A DNA stretch of 64,000 bases from NCBI GenBank assembly GCA_936450465.1, contig OW388300.1, forward strand, positions 53,769,535 through 53,833,534. The letters run 5' to 3'. Of this stretch, positions 44,501 through 56,734 are shown piece after piece (the stretch's first letter is position 1; each line of letters begins with the position of its first letter). The stretch comes from Gibbula magus (taxonomy: Eukaryota; Mollusca; Gastropoda; Trochida; Trochidae). The position numbers and the translations under genes are program-made. A model generated the notes under the pieces. That model was given only the letters and a program-made list of their open reading frames with translations. It had not been told where the DNA came from and made no database searches.

Positions 44501-45177
44501 GAAAGGTAGGGATTTTATGAGATTTGGACAATTGTCAATTTAGACAATTTGAGATTGGGGTAATTGTCATCTTTTGATGACCTGTTGAAAAATTGAAAGA
44601 GAAGAGTATAAAATTTTCATATGAAAACTTGATTGCATTGCTATATTTAAATATTATTAATTTATACAAATTCAAATGGCATTGAAAAATAATTCAATTT
44701 TTTGTGCGAAAAATCTTGAGATATTTTAAGGTTTATTTGTTTCTAATTGATGTCTAGGAAGATAAACAATTGCCACTGTATAATTTCTGAGATTTAAAAT
44801 TTATCATTATTGTATCATGATAGTTATTCGAAGTTTTATGGGCCACTCTCTTTTAGTGTCCCCTGTGTGTATGAGTGGAAAGAAATTTGTTATCTGGTTT
44901 ATGTTCTAAGTGTTATTCTTGAGACAGTTGAAAGTCTCGACATTTAATATTTACATTATCAAACAATGGAAGCTTTGGCGGTGAATTCTTACTATTTTAC
45001 CTGTTTCACCACATACTTGTAGAAACATACATCTAATGTATCAACAAGATCACAAAGCCCCTTAATAAAAACTCTTAACTTGCTGAAAACCTTTTTTTAA
45101 CTTTCATAGTTGGCCATTATGTTGTCATACCATGAAACAGCATTCAAACAGACTGACCTCTTGAATACGGTGCCAGT
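41503..45177. other. AT-rich stretch without recognised genes
   Basis: Apart from the G-rich tract I see no repeats with clear ends. Frames at 43066-43269 and 44132-44341 have no supporting context. If 41445-41502 is a true first exon, this is its first intron. Confidence 0.4.
41877..41930 (+). repeat. G-rich tract (quadruplex-prone)
   Basis: Runs of 3-14 G separated by single A over about 54 bp. The open frame across it (Gly/Arg repeats) is a composition artefact. Confidence 0.9.
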
Positions 45178-45473
45178 CTTGAACAATAGCACAGTGGTTA
45201 GTGCTTCTGACCAAGAGGTCTAGAGTTAGAAAACTGCCAAAGGCTTGGCAAGTTTGTTTGCTATAGAGAACTGTTCTACGTGCAGTAAGGTTTGGGTACA
45301 ATGCTATTTCAGTGCAGTACCAAACATGATCAGTACTTGAAACTGATGCCTGCAGGGTTCACCACAAGACATAACAACATGGTGTTGCAGACTTTCTCCC
45401 TGCAATAATACTAGCAGCCGGGATGTCAGTGAAATAATCTTGAAAACCCCAAATCACCTTACCTCACCTCACC
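45178..45473 (+). mobile_element. SINE of the tRNA-derived family, third copy
   Basis: It shares 'agcacagtggttagtgcttc', 'agagaactgttctacgtgca' and 'actagcagccgggatgtcag' with the other copies and ends CTCACCTCACC. The B box is degraded. Confidence 0.8.
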
Positions 45474-45477
45474 TTCA

Positions 45478-45696
45478 CAGGGTTCGAAATTAGCACTAGT
45501 CCGGTAGCCCATGGCTTGTGAAAAAGAACCTGGGCTAGTAGAGTGTAAAAACTGGTAGTCCACAGGACTAGTTAAAATTTGAGGTGAAATGATCATGGAG
45601 ATGTATTTGGCTAGCTGGAATAAGTTAGAACTAGTACTTTTAGAAATGCACTAGTCCAAATGGCTACTGCATTGAAAAGGTTAATTTCGACCCCTG
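45478..45696. mobile_element. CAGGG-family MITE, uninterrupted copy (219 bp)
   Basis: Ends CAGGGTTCGAAATTAGCACT and GTTAATTTCGACCCCTG. It has landed at the tail of the SINE at 45178-45473. CTTCA occurs on both flanks, but the duplication is not clear. Confidence 0.75.
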
Positions 45697-46099
45697 CTTC
45701 AACAAAATGGGATGGTTTTTATAATCTAAATCTTTTGAAACTGAATAATATTGAGAGCAGTTAGTTGGTTCTATTCCTACACAAGAACATGTTAATGTCA
45801 CAGTTTTTCAAGAGAAAAGATAAATAAAATCTTGTCTCATTCTGAATGAATCATGAAAATCATGTTACAATAAATGATGATTCATACACAAGAGTTAATA
45901 AAGTGAAACTTTGTAGCATTTGTGACAGGTGTGCCATATTGTGTTGGTCATTTTCATACATAATGAAAGTGGGTTAATCAGTACTCGTATACTGGAGTAA
46001 GTGTGACTGACATTAGGAAGCATTGTGTTGTGTTTGAGGATGTGACTGACTGGGAGTGACTTACTCCTCCTTCCCTCCATCACTGCCCATTAGTTATAA

Positions 46100-46560
46100 T
46101 AATATATGAAGCTCAAGACACTGTCTCCCAGTAGCCTGTAGCCGAGGCCCATCACTGTCCTCCCTCCATCTCTCCCTCACACACACACACACACACTCTG
46201 ACACAGCACAGTCCACAGCTGCTGGTTACATCCAGCTCTGTATAGATCTGCCACTGCCTCCAGTCTCTCCACTGTGCTGTTGCCACCTCCGTTCGTCCAT
46301 CGGTCATCCCGAGCGCTGCTGCTCAATACCTGTGTCCTTGTCTGACCCATTTCAACCCTGCTAATCAGGCCATTTTAACTGGGCATTTGGGCCATCGGAC
46401 AGAGAATCCCTCGCCCATGCTGTTGGTGTATAATTTGCATAATTAAGGAGCAGCGCAGTGTTTCCTGGCTGACTGACTGCTGTATTGTCTGTCCTCCCTC
46501 CCTCCGTCTCTCCATTCCTGCTGCCTGACTGCTGTCAGTGAGACTATGCATGCACCGATA
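46100..46560 (+). promoter_or_regulatory. CT/CA-rich putative promoter with POU/homeodomain-type site
   Basis: A CT-rich block with (CA)n at 46178-46196 precedes a candidate first exon. ATTTGCATAATTAA at 46433-46446 joins an octamer-like POU half-site to a TAATTA-type homeodomain core. Unlike its surroundings, this block is GC-balanced. Confidence 0.35.
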
Positions 46561-46673
46561 GAGAGGAGTCCAGTGTTGTGTCTGTCTCCCAGCTCGCTAG
46601 TGGATGTGTAGTTGTGGCCGGACTCTGTCGCTCTTCTTATTCTGCCAGTGCTGCTACTGCCCAGGCAGGCACA

Positions 46674-46702
46674 ATGGAGGACTCGGTGACGCTCTCAGTC
46701 AG
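46674..46702 (+). CDS. Candidate first coding exon, plus strand
   Basis: ATG at 46674 in a good context (caggcacaATGG) opens MEDSVTLSV plus two bases (AG), then a gttagt donor. It follows the CT-rich promoter-like block. Not recognised. Confidence 0.35.
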
Positions 46703-47702
46703 GTTAGTCTTTTCGTGTACTAACTGCATTCATACAGAGCTTCTCTTGGTACCAACACTTTTAGTCCACCATGGACAGTAAGATGTCGCGAGATCCGTCT
46801 CCTAGCAGGTTTCCTCCTCATTTCACACCACACTGGTTGAGGACAACCACTTTGTGCTGTGAGAAATACTATGAGGCCTGAGAAGAGCATGAATTAGCAA
46901 TGTTTGTGGAAAAATATGATCATTGTTTAGTATTGATTTCACACATCTGTAGTGTTTGAGACTGACCCAGTGTGCTTGTGTGAGTGTGAGTGTTTCCTGG
47001 GGGAGGGGAGAGTGTCGGGCAGAATGGCAGTTGAGTATTGATGTTTCTGCGGGAGGGGGAGCTTAACTGTAAACTGCAGGTCAGGTCAAGCATCAGGTCA
47101 ATAGCTCCTCTCACTCACTCACTAGTTGTGTGTGCAGCTTCAAGCTCCTCGCACCATTGCCAGTGAGTGGTGGCCATGCCCCACTATTGATCTCCCAGAT
47201 TATACCATCACAGGGACATCATGCTAATAATTGTTTATCTAGGTCTTTTCCAGGTCATCGTCCACCAATTATGAACAGATAATTAGATTAAATAAGATCT
47301 ACCATGGCTGTTTTTAATCATTTAAATATCAAATATCAAGTCTTTTGTGTGAAGTCAAAATCCGCGAACTTGAGCTGATAATTTCATGAATTAATGATAT
47401 CTTTACTCTGTGAATAGTCATTAATGATAATCAGCATGTGAAGTCATGCATTCATGATATGCTGTAGGCTGGTAAAGATGTTGTTATCTTTTATCTTAAT
47501 ATTTCTGTTAAAATGGTGTTAAATGATATAAATCCTTTTACTTGTATTTCGTTAAGCATCATAAAAATATATGAATAACTCATGATTTTCCTTTTTATTA
47601 CTACAGTAGCTATCATGGCTATCATTTTCACTGGAGATATATTTTGAGACACAATAAAAGCATTTGCAAAGAGTTGATTAAAACAAACCAGTTACTCTCT
47701 TT
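46703..47702. other. Non-coding stretch after the candidate exon
   Basis: No repeat with clear ends and no coding exon recognised. Confidence 0.4.
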
Positions 47703-48980
47703 TTAGCTCATCAGGCCTGAAAGGCCCGATGGACTTATGGCCCATCCGTCCGTAAACTTTTTGCTTTTTCGACTTCTTCTCAAGAACCACTGGGGCTAGG
47801 TAGCTCAAATTTTGTATACAGACTCCTTGGGCAATGGGGTTTCTAAATTAAAGATTTAGTGATCCAGTGACCCATAAATAAGGGCCTCACAGGCCATAAC
47901 CTAAAAACCTATTTTCATCTTCTTCTCCAGAACGAAAAGACCTAGAAGACTGAAATGTTGTGTAAAGAGTCTTTAGCCAATGGAGATTCTAAATTGTAGA
48001 TTTTTTTAACCTGTGGCCCCAAATAAGGGCCTCACAGGCCATTACCTAAACACCTGTTTTCATCTGTTTCTCCGGAACAAAAAGACCTAGAAGGCTGTAA
48101 TATTGTGTGCAAACTCTTTAGCCAATGGGGATTCTAACTTGTAAATTTGGGTGACCTTGTGACCCCAAATATGGGCCACAGCCTAAAAAACCTTTGAAAT
48201 TTAATTTTGAACTGATATTTTATGGTAATTCAACCATTATTTAGTTTATCCCTAATAGTAAAATACATGAGGGAGAGTCATCTCATCTTTTAGATATATA
48301 TGTGAGTCCTAACTTTGGTTTGATAAATGCAGAAATTGATTAAAAAGTAACTTTGCAGTTAATCTTATTCAGTAGGAATGTGAAATATATGTCGAATATC
48401 AAGTCTCCATGCATTATGGACATGTTTGTCAAATTGATGTAATCAATGTGAAATGAGAACTATTGAATTGCTTATGAACTGAATATTGTGGATATTATAA
48501 AAAAACAACTCCAGGTCAAAACATAAAAATCTCTTTACATTTTCTTCTCCAGAACAAACCAGAAGGAATATCGCTTTAAGAATGTTTAGATGTTTGGATG
48601 AAAAGGCTTACAACCGATAAATTGTGCAAAGATTATTTAGCCAAGGTGATTCTAAATTATACTATGTACCATGAGATTCATCACATTGCCTGTTCTCTCT
48701 AAGCCTTATACAGTTAGATCAGTGATGTCAGTGTTTTGTGCAAGGCAGAGGCTTTTACATAATTTGGCTGTAAAAGCACAGCTGGCTTGTAACCAGAGCC
48801 AAGGGGTCAGCATATTGCATAATCTCCTGTGTGTTGACCTTGCTGAGTGCACTCTCTCACTTTCAAGACGAAGATTTGTCAAGGCTAGGGATTGTGCATT
48901 ATATTGAGACAATATATTTCTGTCTTCATCATCAAACAATATAAACCCTGATGAGCTACAGAGCCCATGGCTCTATTTTT
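47703..48980 (-). mobile_element. GATGAGCT-family DNA element, inverted relative of the intron 3 element
   Basis: It begins TTTTTAGCTCATCAGGCCTG and ends 'gatgagctacagagcccatggctctattttt', the same two ends as 21755-23270 in reverse. About three diverged 145-bp units occur at 47880-48190 ('cctattttcatcttcttctcc'). Confidence 0.65.
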
Positions 48981-49573
48981 AATGTTTTTTTTATCTTTGC
49001 TATTTTTAATTTTGAAAAATATCAGTCAAAGAAAGAACTGATGTTAATGTTTTGATTTCTTCTCAGTGACATTGTTGAGAGAAGCATAGTCAGTGTTTAT
49101 TTCACTCCTGTGATTGATGTTGATAATAGTATAGAAATTACATTCTGCATTCAGGCTGGTGGTTTGATGTTGAAACTTGTGACCTTGTGGACGGACACAA
49201 GTAGCTTAGGTTGGTGGAGACAGAGGAGAGTATGTGCAGCTCATTTCCTTGCTATATCCGTCTAGAGGCTCCTGGGTGTGTAGTGAGACTCAGAGTGGTC
49301 GTCCCAACTCAAGCAACCATTCTTCCAGGCCTGTCAATTCCCTCCTGCCACTGCCTGGGGCACTGTTACATTACTGCTGCTGCTGGCACCGGCTCCGTGA
49401 TGGAGATAACACTATCTCCTCCTCATATTGATGGGAACCATGGACAGTAACAGCTTTCTCCAAGCGCCAGATTGATTAAGGCAGTCTTTGGTGACCTGTT
49501 ATTGCATTATGGCCGGCCTCCCACCATTCTAGGTCTTCGTTCATCTAGTGGCAGCAGCTTTCAATCTCAGTCA

Positions 49574-50186
49574 GTGCATTCCTGTATTCATCCATCCATC
49601 CATCCATCCACCCATCTATCCATCCACCCATCTATCCATCCATCCATCTATCCATCCATCCATCCACCCATCCCTGTATCCATCCATTCATCCACCCATC
49701 CCTGTATCCATCCACCCACCCATCCATCCTTCCATCCACCCACCCATCCATCCTTCCATCCAACCATCCATCCATCCATCCATCCATCAATCCACCCATC
49801 CCTGTATCATCCATCCACCCATCCATCCACCCATCCCTGTATCCATCCATCCATCCATCCATCCACCCATCCATCCACCCATCCCTGTATCCATCCATCC
49901 ATCCATCCATCCATCCACCCATCCATCCACCCATCCCTGTATCATCCATCCACCCATCCCTGTATCATCCATCCACCCATCCCTGTATCCATATATCCAT
50001 CCCTGTATCCTTCCATCCATCCATCCATCCACTCATCCATCCACCCATCAATTAATCCATCCATCCATCCAATCATCCATCCATCCACCCATCCTTCCAT
50101 CCCTGTATCCCTGTATCCATCCATCCATCCATCCATCCATCCATTCATCCACCCATCCTTCCATCCCTGTATCCCTGTATCCATCC
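49574..50186 (+). repeat. CATC/CACC tetranucleotide array
   Basis: About 600 bp of (CATC)n with interspersed CACC and 'CCTGTAT' variants. Long open frames on both strands ([10 protein letters not shown] and MDGWMDGW types) are products of the repeat and are not proteins. Confidence 0.97.
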
Positions 50187-50338
50187 AGATACATGTAGTG
50201 AGTTTCTCTGGGGCACATCTCACAATTAACTGTTGAGATACATGTAGTGAGTTTCTGTGGGGCACATCTTACACTCAACAGTTGAGATACATGTAGTGAG
50301 TTTCTCTGGGGCACATCTCACACTTAACAGTTGAGATA
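50187..50338 (+). repeat. 66-bp tandem repeat
   Basis: GATACATGTAGTGAGTTTCT recurs at about 50187, 50236 and 50286. A fourth diverged unit continues after the MITE at 50700. Confidence 0.85.
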
Positions 50339-50697
50339 CTGTATTTCCTCTAATAGGGGCAGGATTTCAACAGTTGAGATTCGGGGTAAAAGTACCTAAA
50401 GGTGAATAAGAGTTGGGTCTGTATTAGGGGTCCAGTTTGTGTCGCAACAATGCCAACTCTGTACTGGATATGTTTTTGTTTTAATGTTCCCAGGCACTAA
50501 GAGGGTTAAACTACCACATTAAATCCAGTTTGTGTCAAATGGCGAGGAGTTTGTGTGATTTCAGAAATTTTAGTTAGCTATCAGAGGTAACCACGCATGT
50601 TGGTCCAACCTAAAAATAAAATAAGGCCTCCAATAAGCGCCGGGGTAAGACCCTTAATTGTTAAAAAGGGCCCAGGCCCCTATTAGAGGAAATATGG
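50339..50697. mobile_element. TA-flanked MITE inserted in the 66-bp tandem array
   Basis: Inverted ends CTGTATTTCCTCTAATAGGG and (reverse) CCATATTTCCTCTAATAGGG. Flanking sequence reads 'gaga TA' on the left and 'TA catggagtgag' on the right, so excision would restore the next repeat unit. A TA duplication suggests Tc1/mariner mobilisation. Confidence 0.75.
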
Positions 50698-51809
50698 TAC
50701 ATGGAGTGAGTTACTCAGAGGCATATCCCACACTCGACAGTTCATGCACCCATCTCTATAACTCTACATTCTGAATAACCACTGATAATCAATAGCTATT
50801 GTAAATAAAAGGATTACTTTTCATTCTGCTTCATTCTTGACTCATTCATGTTTGCAAGAACTAGATTATTGTGATTATGAGTCATCTTTTCATTTCTCCT
50901 TGTAGCTATTACACAGCTGCTTCATGGTGAATGTGGGCATTGTTCATATCTTCAAAGTGTTTATGCATGGCCATGCTCTGTCATGCTATTTCCATCATGA
51001 ATCTCCCTTCATTTTCAACAAGGCCAGGATCATCTTCACATTTACTACAGCGGGCAGTGAAAAAGCATAGCTATTTAATGGTGCGGTCACAGAAGAATGT
51101 GGTGGAGGAAATGTTAGGTTGTGTAACATATGTGGAGAAGATAGCAGACTTTCTCATGTAAACACTGCCAGTCAGTTGAAGGTCACAAATTGCAGACTTA
51201 GACTTCTTCTACAGGCCATAGGGGTAAAAACAATCTGTAAAACATTTATATTACTCCCTGGCACACCACATCGCACAACATTTCAGCACATCACAGGACA
51301 CTATTTCATCAAGGCGGCCAGGCCCTAGGTAGATTTTACTCACTAGCACATTAATCACGCTTAGTTCAGCTACAGTTTATAACCTTTCATTCTACCTCCC
51401 ACACACTGCTGAATCAGTTTGGATCTTTTTACACAGTATCTTGTTGCATCCTACAACAATACAGCATACTATATAATATAACACCAAAATTCAACACATA
51501 TTACCTCATCGTGCCATGCTGTATTATAAACATTTTAACACACAACACAATCAACATACATATAACATGTCAACAAACACCATATTTATGTGGAGGAGGA
51601 AAGAGCCGCCAACAATCCCCCCATGTTGCTATCCCCACACACCACTAATTAGACAGGTCGTCAAACGCCGCCTTTTAATATATACCATATTTATGTGCTG
51701 TATACATGTACTGCTACGCTATACTGCAGTAACAGCACCATATAATACTACATAAAATTGAACCATATTGGTATTACTTCAAAAAACAGCACACCATTCA
51801 ATGCTATAC

Positions 51810-52200
51810 AATTACATATTACATCACATGATCATCAAAATGCACTTCATTTCTTCACACAACACCATTTCATGCTATACAGTTACATATTACATCACAT
51901 CAAAATGCACTTCATTTCTTCACACAACACATTTCATACTATGCAGTTACATATTACATCACATCAAAATGCACTTCATTTCTTCACACAACACCATTTC
52001 ATACTATGCAGTTACATATTACATCACATCAAAATGCACTTCATTTCTTCACACAACACCATTTCATACTATGCATTTACATATAACATCACATCAAAAT
52101 GCACTTCATTTCTTCACACAACACATTTCATACTATGCAGTTACATATTACATCACATCAAAATGCACTTTTTTGTTTCTCATCACATCATTCCATGCTA
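51810..52200 (+). repeat. 64-65-bp tandem array
   Basis: 'agttacatattacatcacat' recurs at 51881, 51945 and 52010 and beyond, about six units in total. The open frames on the plus strand (51758-52561, 51768-52310) arise from the repeat. Confidence 0.92.
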
Positions 52201-52334
52201 TAAATGTATGTATTACTCCACATCAAAATGCTCATTACATCATGCTATACAATACCTTATTATACCACATCACAACAAGCCATACAACAGCATATTACAC
52301 CATGCTCTAATCATCATATTACACCTCAGTTTCC

Positions 52335-52563
52335 TCGGCGGTGGGATAGCACAGTGGTTAGCGCGTTCGGCTTCGGATCAAGAGGTCCGGGGTTCGAATC
52401 CCGCCAGGGGTACGACAACTTTGTCTGCTGTGGAGAACTGTTCTAAATGTAGGGAGATTTCGGTGCAATGCGACACTGATTTTCAGCGTAGTACGTACCA
52501 CCCATGGTTGGCTAGTTCCAGCCGTTGCTCGCAGGTTTCACTGCAATGCATAGCCACATGATG
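52335..52563 (+). mobile_element. SINE of the tRNA-derived family, 3'-truncated but with the best tRNA head
   Basis: The head reads GGTGGGATAGCACAGTGGTT then GGTCCGGGGTTCGAATCCC, an exact B box. An anticodon-arm-like segment CTTCGGA would give a UCG anticodon, pointing tentatively to a tRNA-Arg origin. It stops after 'catagccacatgatgt'. Confidence 0.85.
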
Positions 52564-53380
52564 TCCTCTTTATTGTCTATCATGATTATCTTCTTCATGT
52601 TAGATAGAACAGCTTGATGCTTACATATTTTATAATTTTCTGCTTATCAGATGTTTGAGATCAGAAAGTTTCTGTAAAGATGCACACAGCAAGTCTAGTT
52701 AGCAAGGGGGTATTTATAAATCTCTGTTTCTTCACTGATACAGTTTTGTTTTTGATAAGCTGCCAAGTCGGTTGTTACCAATTCAGGGCAGACTGTTATC
52801 TGAAAGTGAATAGTTACTCCATTTGTAACAAGTGTAGCGTACTTAATGTAATGAGTTCTCCAGCCACTAGATGCCGATAGTCTGTGACATGGTTCAAGCC
52901 ACTGCCCAATCTGCTGCCACCAGGGTAAACTCTACAGAGTTCCCTGACATTTCATTACAACTGGAACCGCAGCCTGCAGCAAGTCTAACTCCAAGCATGA
53001 GGCAGTGTTTATAAATGCTTCCCTCTGCACTGAGACAGCCTTGCCTTTGACCGGCTGCCTGCCAAATGAGTTGCACAGGGGATGTGATGTATTAGGGAGT
53101 TATGTTGTAGATGTTGAGATAGCAAGGGAGAGCAGCTGAATCAGTGTTCGTTGGTCCTGCTCAGTCTCCACGAGATCCAGCTCCACCACTCCAGTGTTGT
53201 CAGACCTGTCTCAGTGACACTCACTGTCCAGAACTACTCCTCTATCCACCTGTGAAACTTCATATACTGCAGGCAGTCCTCACTTTCTCGTCTCACGATC
53301 ACTTTTTCTTTCACTGAGACTTTTTCTCAGCCGCCCACCCTCTTCAAGGTGCCCTTTTGGAATTTTTGCGTAGCAGTTGG

Positions 53381-53403
53381 ATGAAAAATCACTTCAAAAT
53401 GAG
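53381..53403 (+). CDS. Candidate micro first exon, plus strand
   Basis: ATG at 53381 opens MKNHFKM plus two bases (AG) before a gtaagc donor, in the same phase as 46674-46702. Very short, so weak. Confidence 0.2.
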
Positions 53404-53474
53404 GTAAGCGACATACTTCCTCGCTTGACTATCTGTCTCATAAGGGTCTACTCTGTCCTAGCCTTTTTAGATAC

Positions 53475-53780
53475 TTTTAGCTCAACAGGCCTGTAAGACC
53501 AGATGGACTTATAAAAGTCATGGGCCGTCGTAGGGCGCCTGTCTGTAGTCCATAAACTCTTCAGTGTTTTCAAATATTCCAACTGCTGCAAGCCCAAAGC
53601 TGAAATTTTGTGGGAAGGTACCTTGTACATTTTGTTTTGACCCCAATCCCCCCTCCCCATTCTTTGTTCCCCCTCCCTCAAAGTATAGGTGTGGCAGAGC
53701 GTCCATTCACACAGGAACTAGTAATGCAGGGAAGCTAATGTTTTGAGAATATGATCTTTGTTTGATGGAGACTAAGATAG
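53475..53780. repeat. Dispersed repeat of the GATGAGCT-related family
   Basis: It shares 'gctgaaattttgtgggaagg' and 'caggaactagtaatgcaggg' with 39905-39935 and 63690-63880. Confidence 0.55.
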
Positions 53781-54529
53781 GCTATTATCTATTGTCTATT
53801 GTGAATAGAATGCAGGTGCAGAGTTCTGTGCATGTTGTTGCAGGATATGTGCAAATTGGTGCTTATATTCAGGAAGGGGGGTGTCTGTGGCAGTTAACAA
53901 GATTTTGTATCTTCTTAGGTACATTCTTTTTTATTTCAATATATGGCATTTTACCAAAATTTTAACAATGTTTTACCTGACTAACATTGAGAGCCCCCTA
54001 AAATTTCTGGATCCACCCATTAAAGACTAATTTCAGCAATATTTGGTGTAAAAAAGATGGCTCCACTGTCATGTTAATGGTCTTTATCTCTGTAAATTCT
54101 TCAGCAAATTCCCTTCTCAAGTTAGTAAGATAAGGTGGGCACTGCTGTATCTCTGTTTATTAGAGATTTGTGTAATATGAGGCATACATCTGTTGTGGGC
54201 ACGTGTAGTTGATGGGCTGGTACTGAGATACACTTTAATATAGACATGTAATCAGGGTGCAGTAACCAATACAACATAAATCAGTCTGTCACTTGTGTGA
54301 AGGGCCGAGATCAACACACGCCTTGTCCATACCAGATGGTACATGTCATTCATTGCCTTTCTTCTTTTGGATATGTATATGCTAGAAACCACACACAGCT
54401 CTCCAGAAACTGTACCAAAATCTACTTTCCATTATAATATATGGTGTACTTGTCAATGTATCCTGCTCAGAAAATTATTAGTTTCATCATCTTAGCTTAT
54501 TTATGAGAATATCTAGTATGTAATAAAAG

Positions 54530-55385
54530 TTATGAGGTTATCATTTCTCCATCCTAACTTGTTTGTAAGGTTATCACTTCTCCATCTTGAACTTGTTTGT
54601 AAGGTTATCACTTCCCAATTTTGTATTTGTTTATAAGGTTATCACTTCCCAATTTTGTATTTGTTTATAAGGTTATCACTTCCCAATTTTGTATTTGTTT
54701 GTAAGGTTATCACTTCCCAATCTTGTACTTGTTTATAAGGTTATCACTTCCCAATTTTGTATTTGTTTATAAGGTTATCACTTCCCAATTTTGTATTTGT
54801 TTATAATGTTATCACTCCCAATCTTGTACTTGTTTATAAGGTTATCACTCCCAATCTTGAACTTGTTTGTAAGGTTATCACTTCCCAATCTTGTATTTGT
54901 TTATAAGGTTATAACTTCCCAATATTGTACTTCTTTATAAGGTTATCACTTCCCAATATTGTACTTGTTTACAAGGTTATCACTTCCCAATATTGTACTT
55001 GTTTACAAGGTTATCACTTCCCAATATTGTACTTGTTTACAAGGTTATCACTTCCCAATATTGTACTTGTTTACAAGGTTATCACTTCCCAATATTGTAC
55101 TTGTTTACAAGGTTATAACTTCCCAATATTGTACTTCTTTATAAGGTTATCACTTCCCAATATTGTACTTGTTTACAAGGTTATCACTTCCCAATATTGT
55201 ACTTGTTTACAAGGTTATCACTTCCCAATATTGTACTTGTTTACAAGGTTATAACTTCCCAATATTGTACTTCTTTATAAGGTTATCACTTCCCAATATT
55301 GTACTTGTTTACAAGGTTATCACTTCCCAATATTGTACTTGTTTACAAGGTTATCATTTCCTATCTTATACTTGTTTATGAGATT
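54530..55385 (+). repeat. 34-bp minisatellite
   Basis: About 25 units of 'aaggttatcacttcccaata' plus 'ttgtacttgtttac'. The open frames repeating TRLSLPNIVLVYK are artefacts. Units become more uniform towards the right half. Confidence 0.95.
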
Positions 55386-56592
55386 GATTATCAGTCTTTA
55401 TGTTTATGAAGTCATCATTTAGAACGTTGTTGATTTATTGGTACAATTGTCTCACATGTCATTCATTATGTAGGTTTTACTTCTATGTTTGAACAGTTAC
55501 CAAATTAAAAAAATCAGTATGATACACACAGGCATTTGATACCTTCCCATATGGTAAATTATGTCCAGTGAAGAGAATAAAAGAACTTTGCGATGGGAAA
55601 AAACAGTTCTTTGATGCCAGTTCAATGTGCTTCATACATGTTGAATTGAATAGTTTGAATGTTTTGCCATTTGGAAATCATTAAAATTTCATGTTTCATC
55701 AACTTACAACTTGAATTGATCATAAAAAAAACAAAGTTTTGCTGTCAGAATAATGTCTTGTGTGTAAAGATGTTCATCAAATATCATATTTAACGATGCC
55801 CTTAGACCTGTTTTATGAGGTATTTTTTAAGTGAACATGTAGGAAATATTGCTGCTCTTCAAAGGATTGTAGCAATTTTGAATCAATAGGGGAACTGATA
55901 ATGTTGAGGAGGAACATCTTTATTGACTTGATGTGATTCATGGAGGACTGATGTGGGCTGTTGGGGCCATATTGATATAGATCGGTGCTGTCGTTATGTC
56001 TAGCTAGAGTTGGTGAAGGGTCTGCAGGCTCTCTGTCTTTCCGTCCGTCCGTCTGTCAGAGTGATGTGCGCTGCATTGATCCAGCCAGCAGGAGCAGGTC
56101 ACACCAAACCAAACCTTCTCCCTCTCTCCAGTCCATTGTAACAAGACGCGAAGCGTGAGATTGGGAATTACTTGGGAATGGAATGGTCACCTCAAGTAGG
56201 TAGCCATTGGTCAAGATGATTGCCTGTTACACTGACCACATTATCAAACACAGCCTCTTAGACTCCACTCCTTGCTCCCCTGATCAAGACCATATTGAAC
56301 TCTCTCATCGTCTAATTCCTGCTCATTGAAGCACACATGTGCAACATCTTTATAAGCATCATTAGTCTCCGAAGGTAATTTGTTCTTCACTTCAGTTTTT
56401 AATGAAACTGATCTCAACTTGATCATTATTCCAATGATAATAATCTTCTTTGAAATAAGCTTGTCTTATTCTGAGAGGGTTCCAGCCATGAACATGATAA
56501 GGCTAATGGTTATAGGTGGGCAGAAATAGTGCTTCCAGTTAGGTAATTCTGCTTCTTAGTTTTGAAAGAATAAATCAGGGTGAATTGATAAA

Positions 56593-56614
56593 ATGTGTGT
56601 GTGTGTGTGTGTGT
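56593..56614 (+). repeat. (GT)n microsatellite
   Basis: Eleven or so GT units. Confidence 0.85.
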
Positions 56615-56734
56615 ATTTATGTTCATGTATTAAGTGAGTTACAAAAAACATTGCCAAAACAATTAAAATAATAAATACATATCATCCTTACACGACCCAC
56701 CTGACTAGGGGTCAGTGGCACTTATTCATTTAGA

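Noticed and set aside
49472..50236. Open frame of 254 codons ([10 protein letters not shown] type), plus long antisense frames rich in Trp-Met-Asp-Gly
   Set aside because: They are produced by the CATC tetranucleotide array, whose period keeps all frames open; no start context or non-repeat domain.
51758..52561. Open frame of 267 codons across the 65-bp array and a SINE
   Set aside because: Built of repeat units and ends inside a retroposon; no protein family and no splice logic.
54925..55381. Repeating TRLSLPNIVLVYK peptide that looks like a repeat protein
   Set aside because: A 34-bp non-coding unit read in a rotating frame; not a multiple of three per unit.
54530..55385. CRISPR-like array appearance
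   Set aside because: Units are contiguous without unique spacers, and the genome is eukaryotic.
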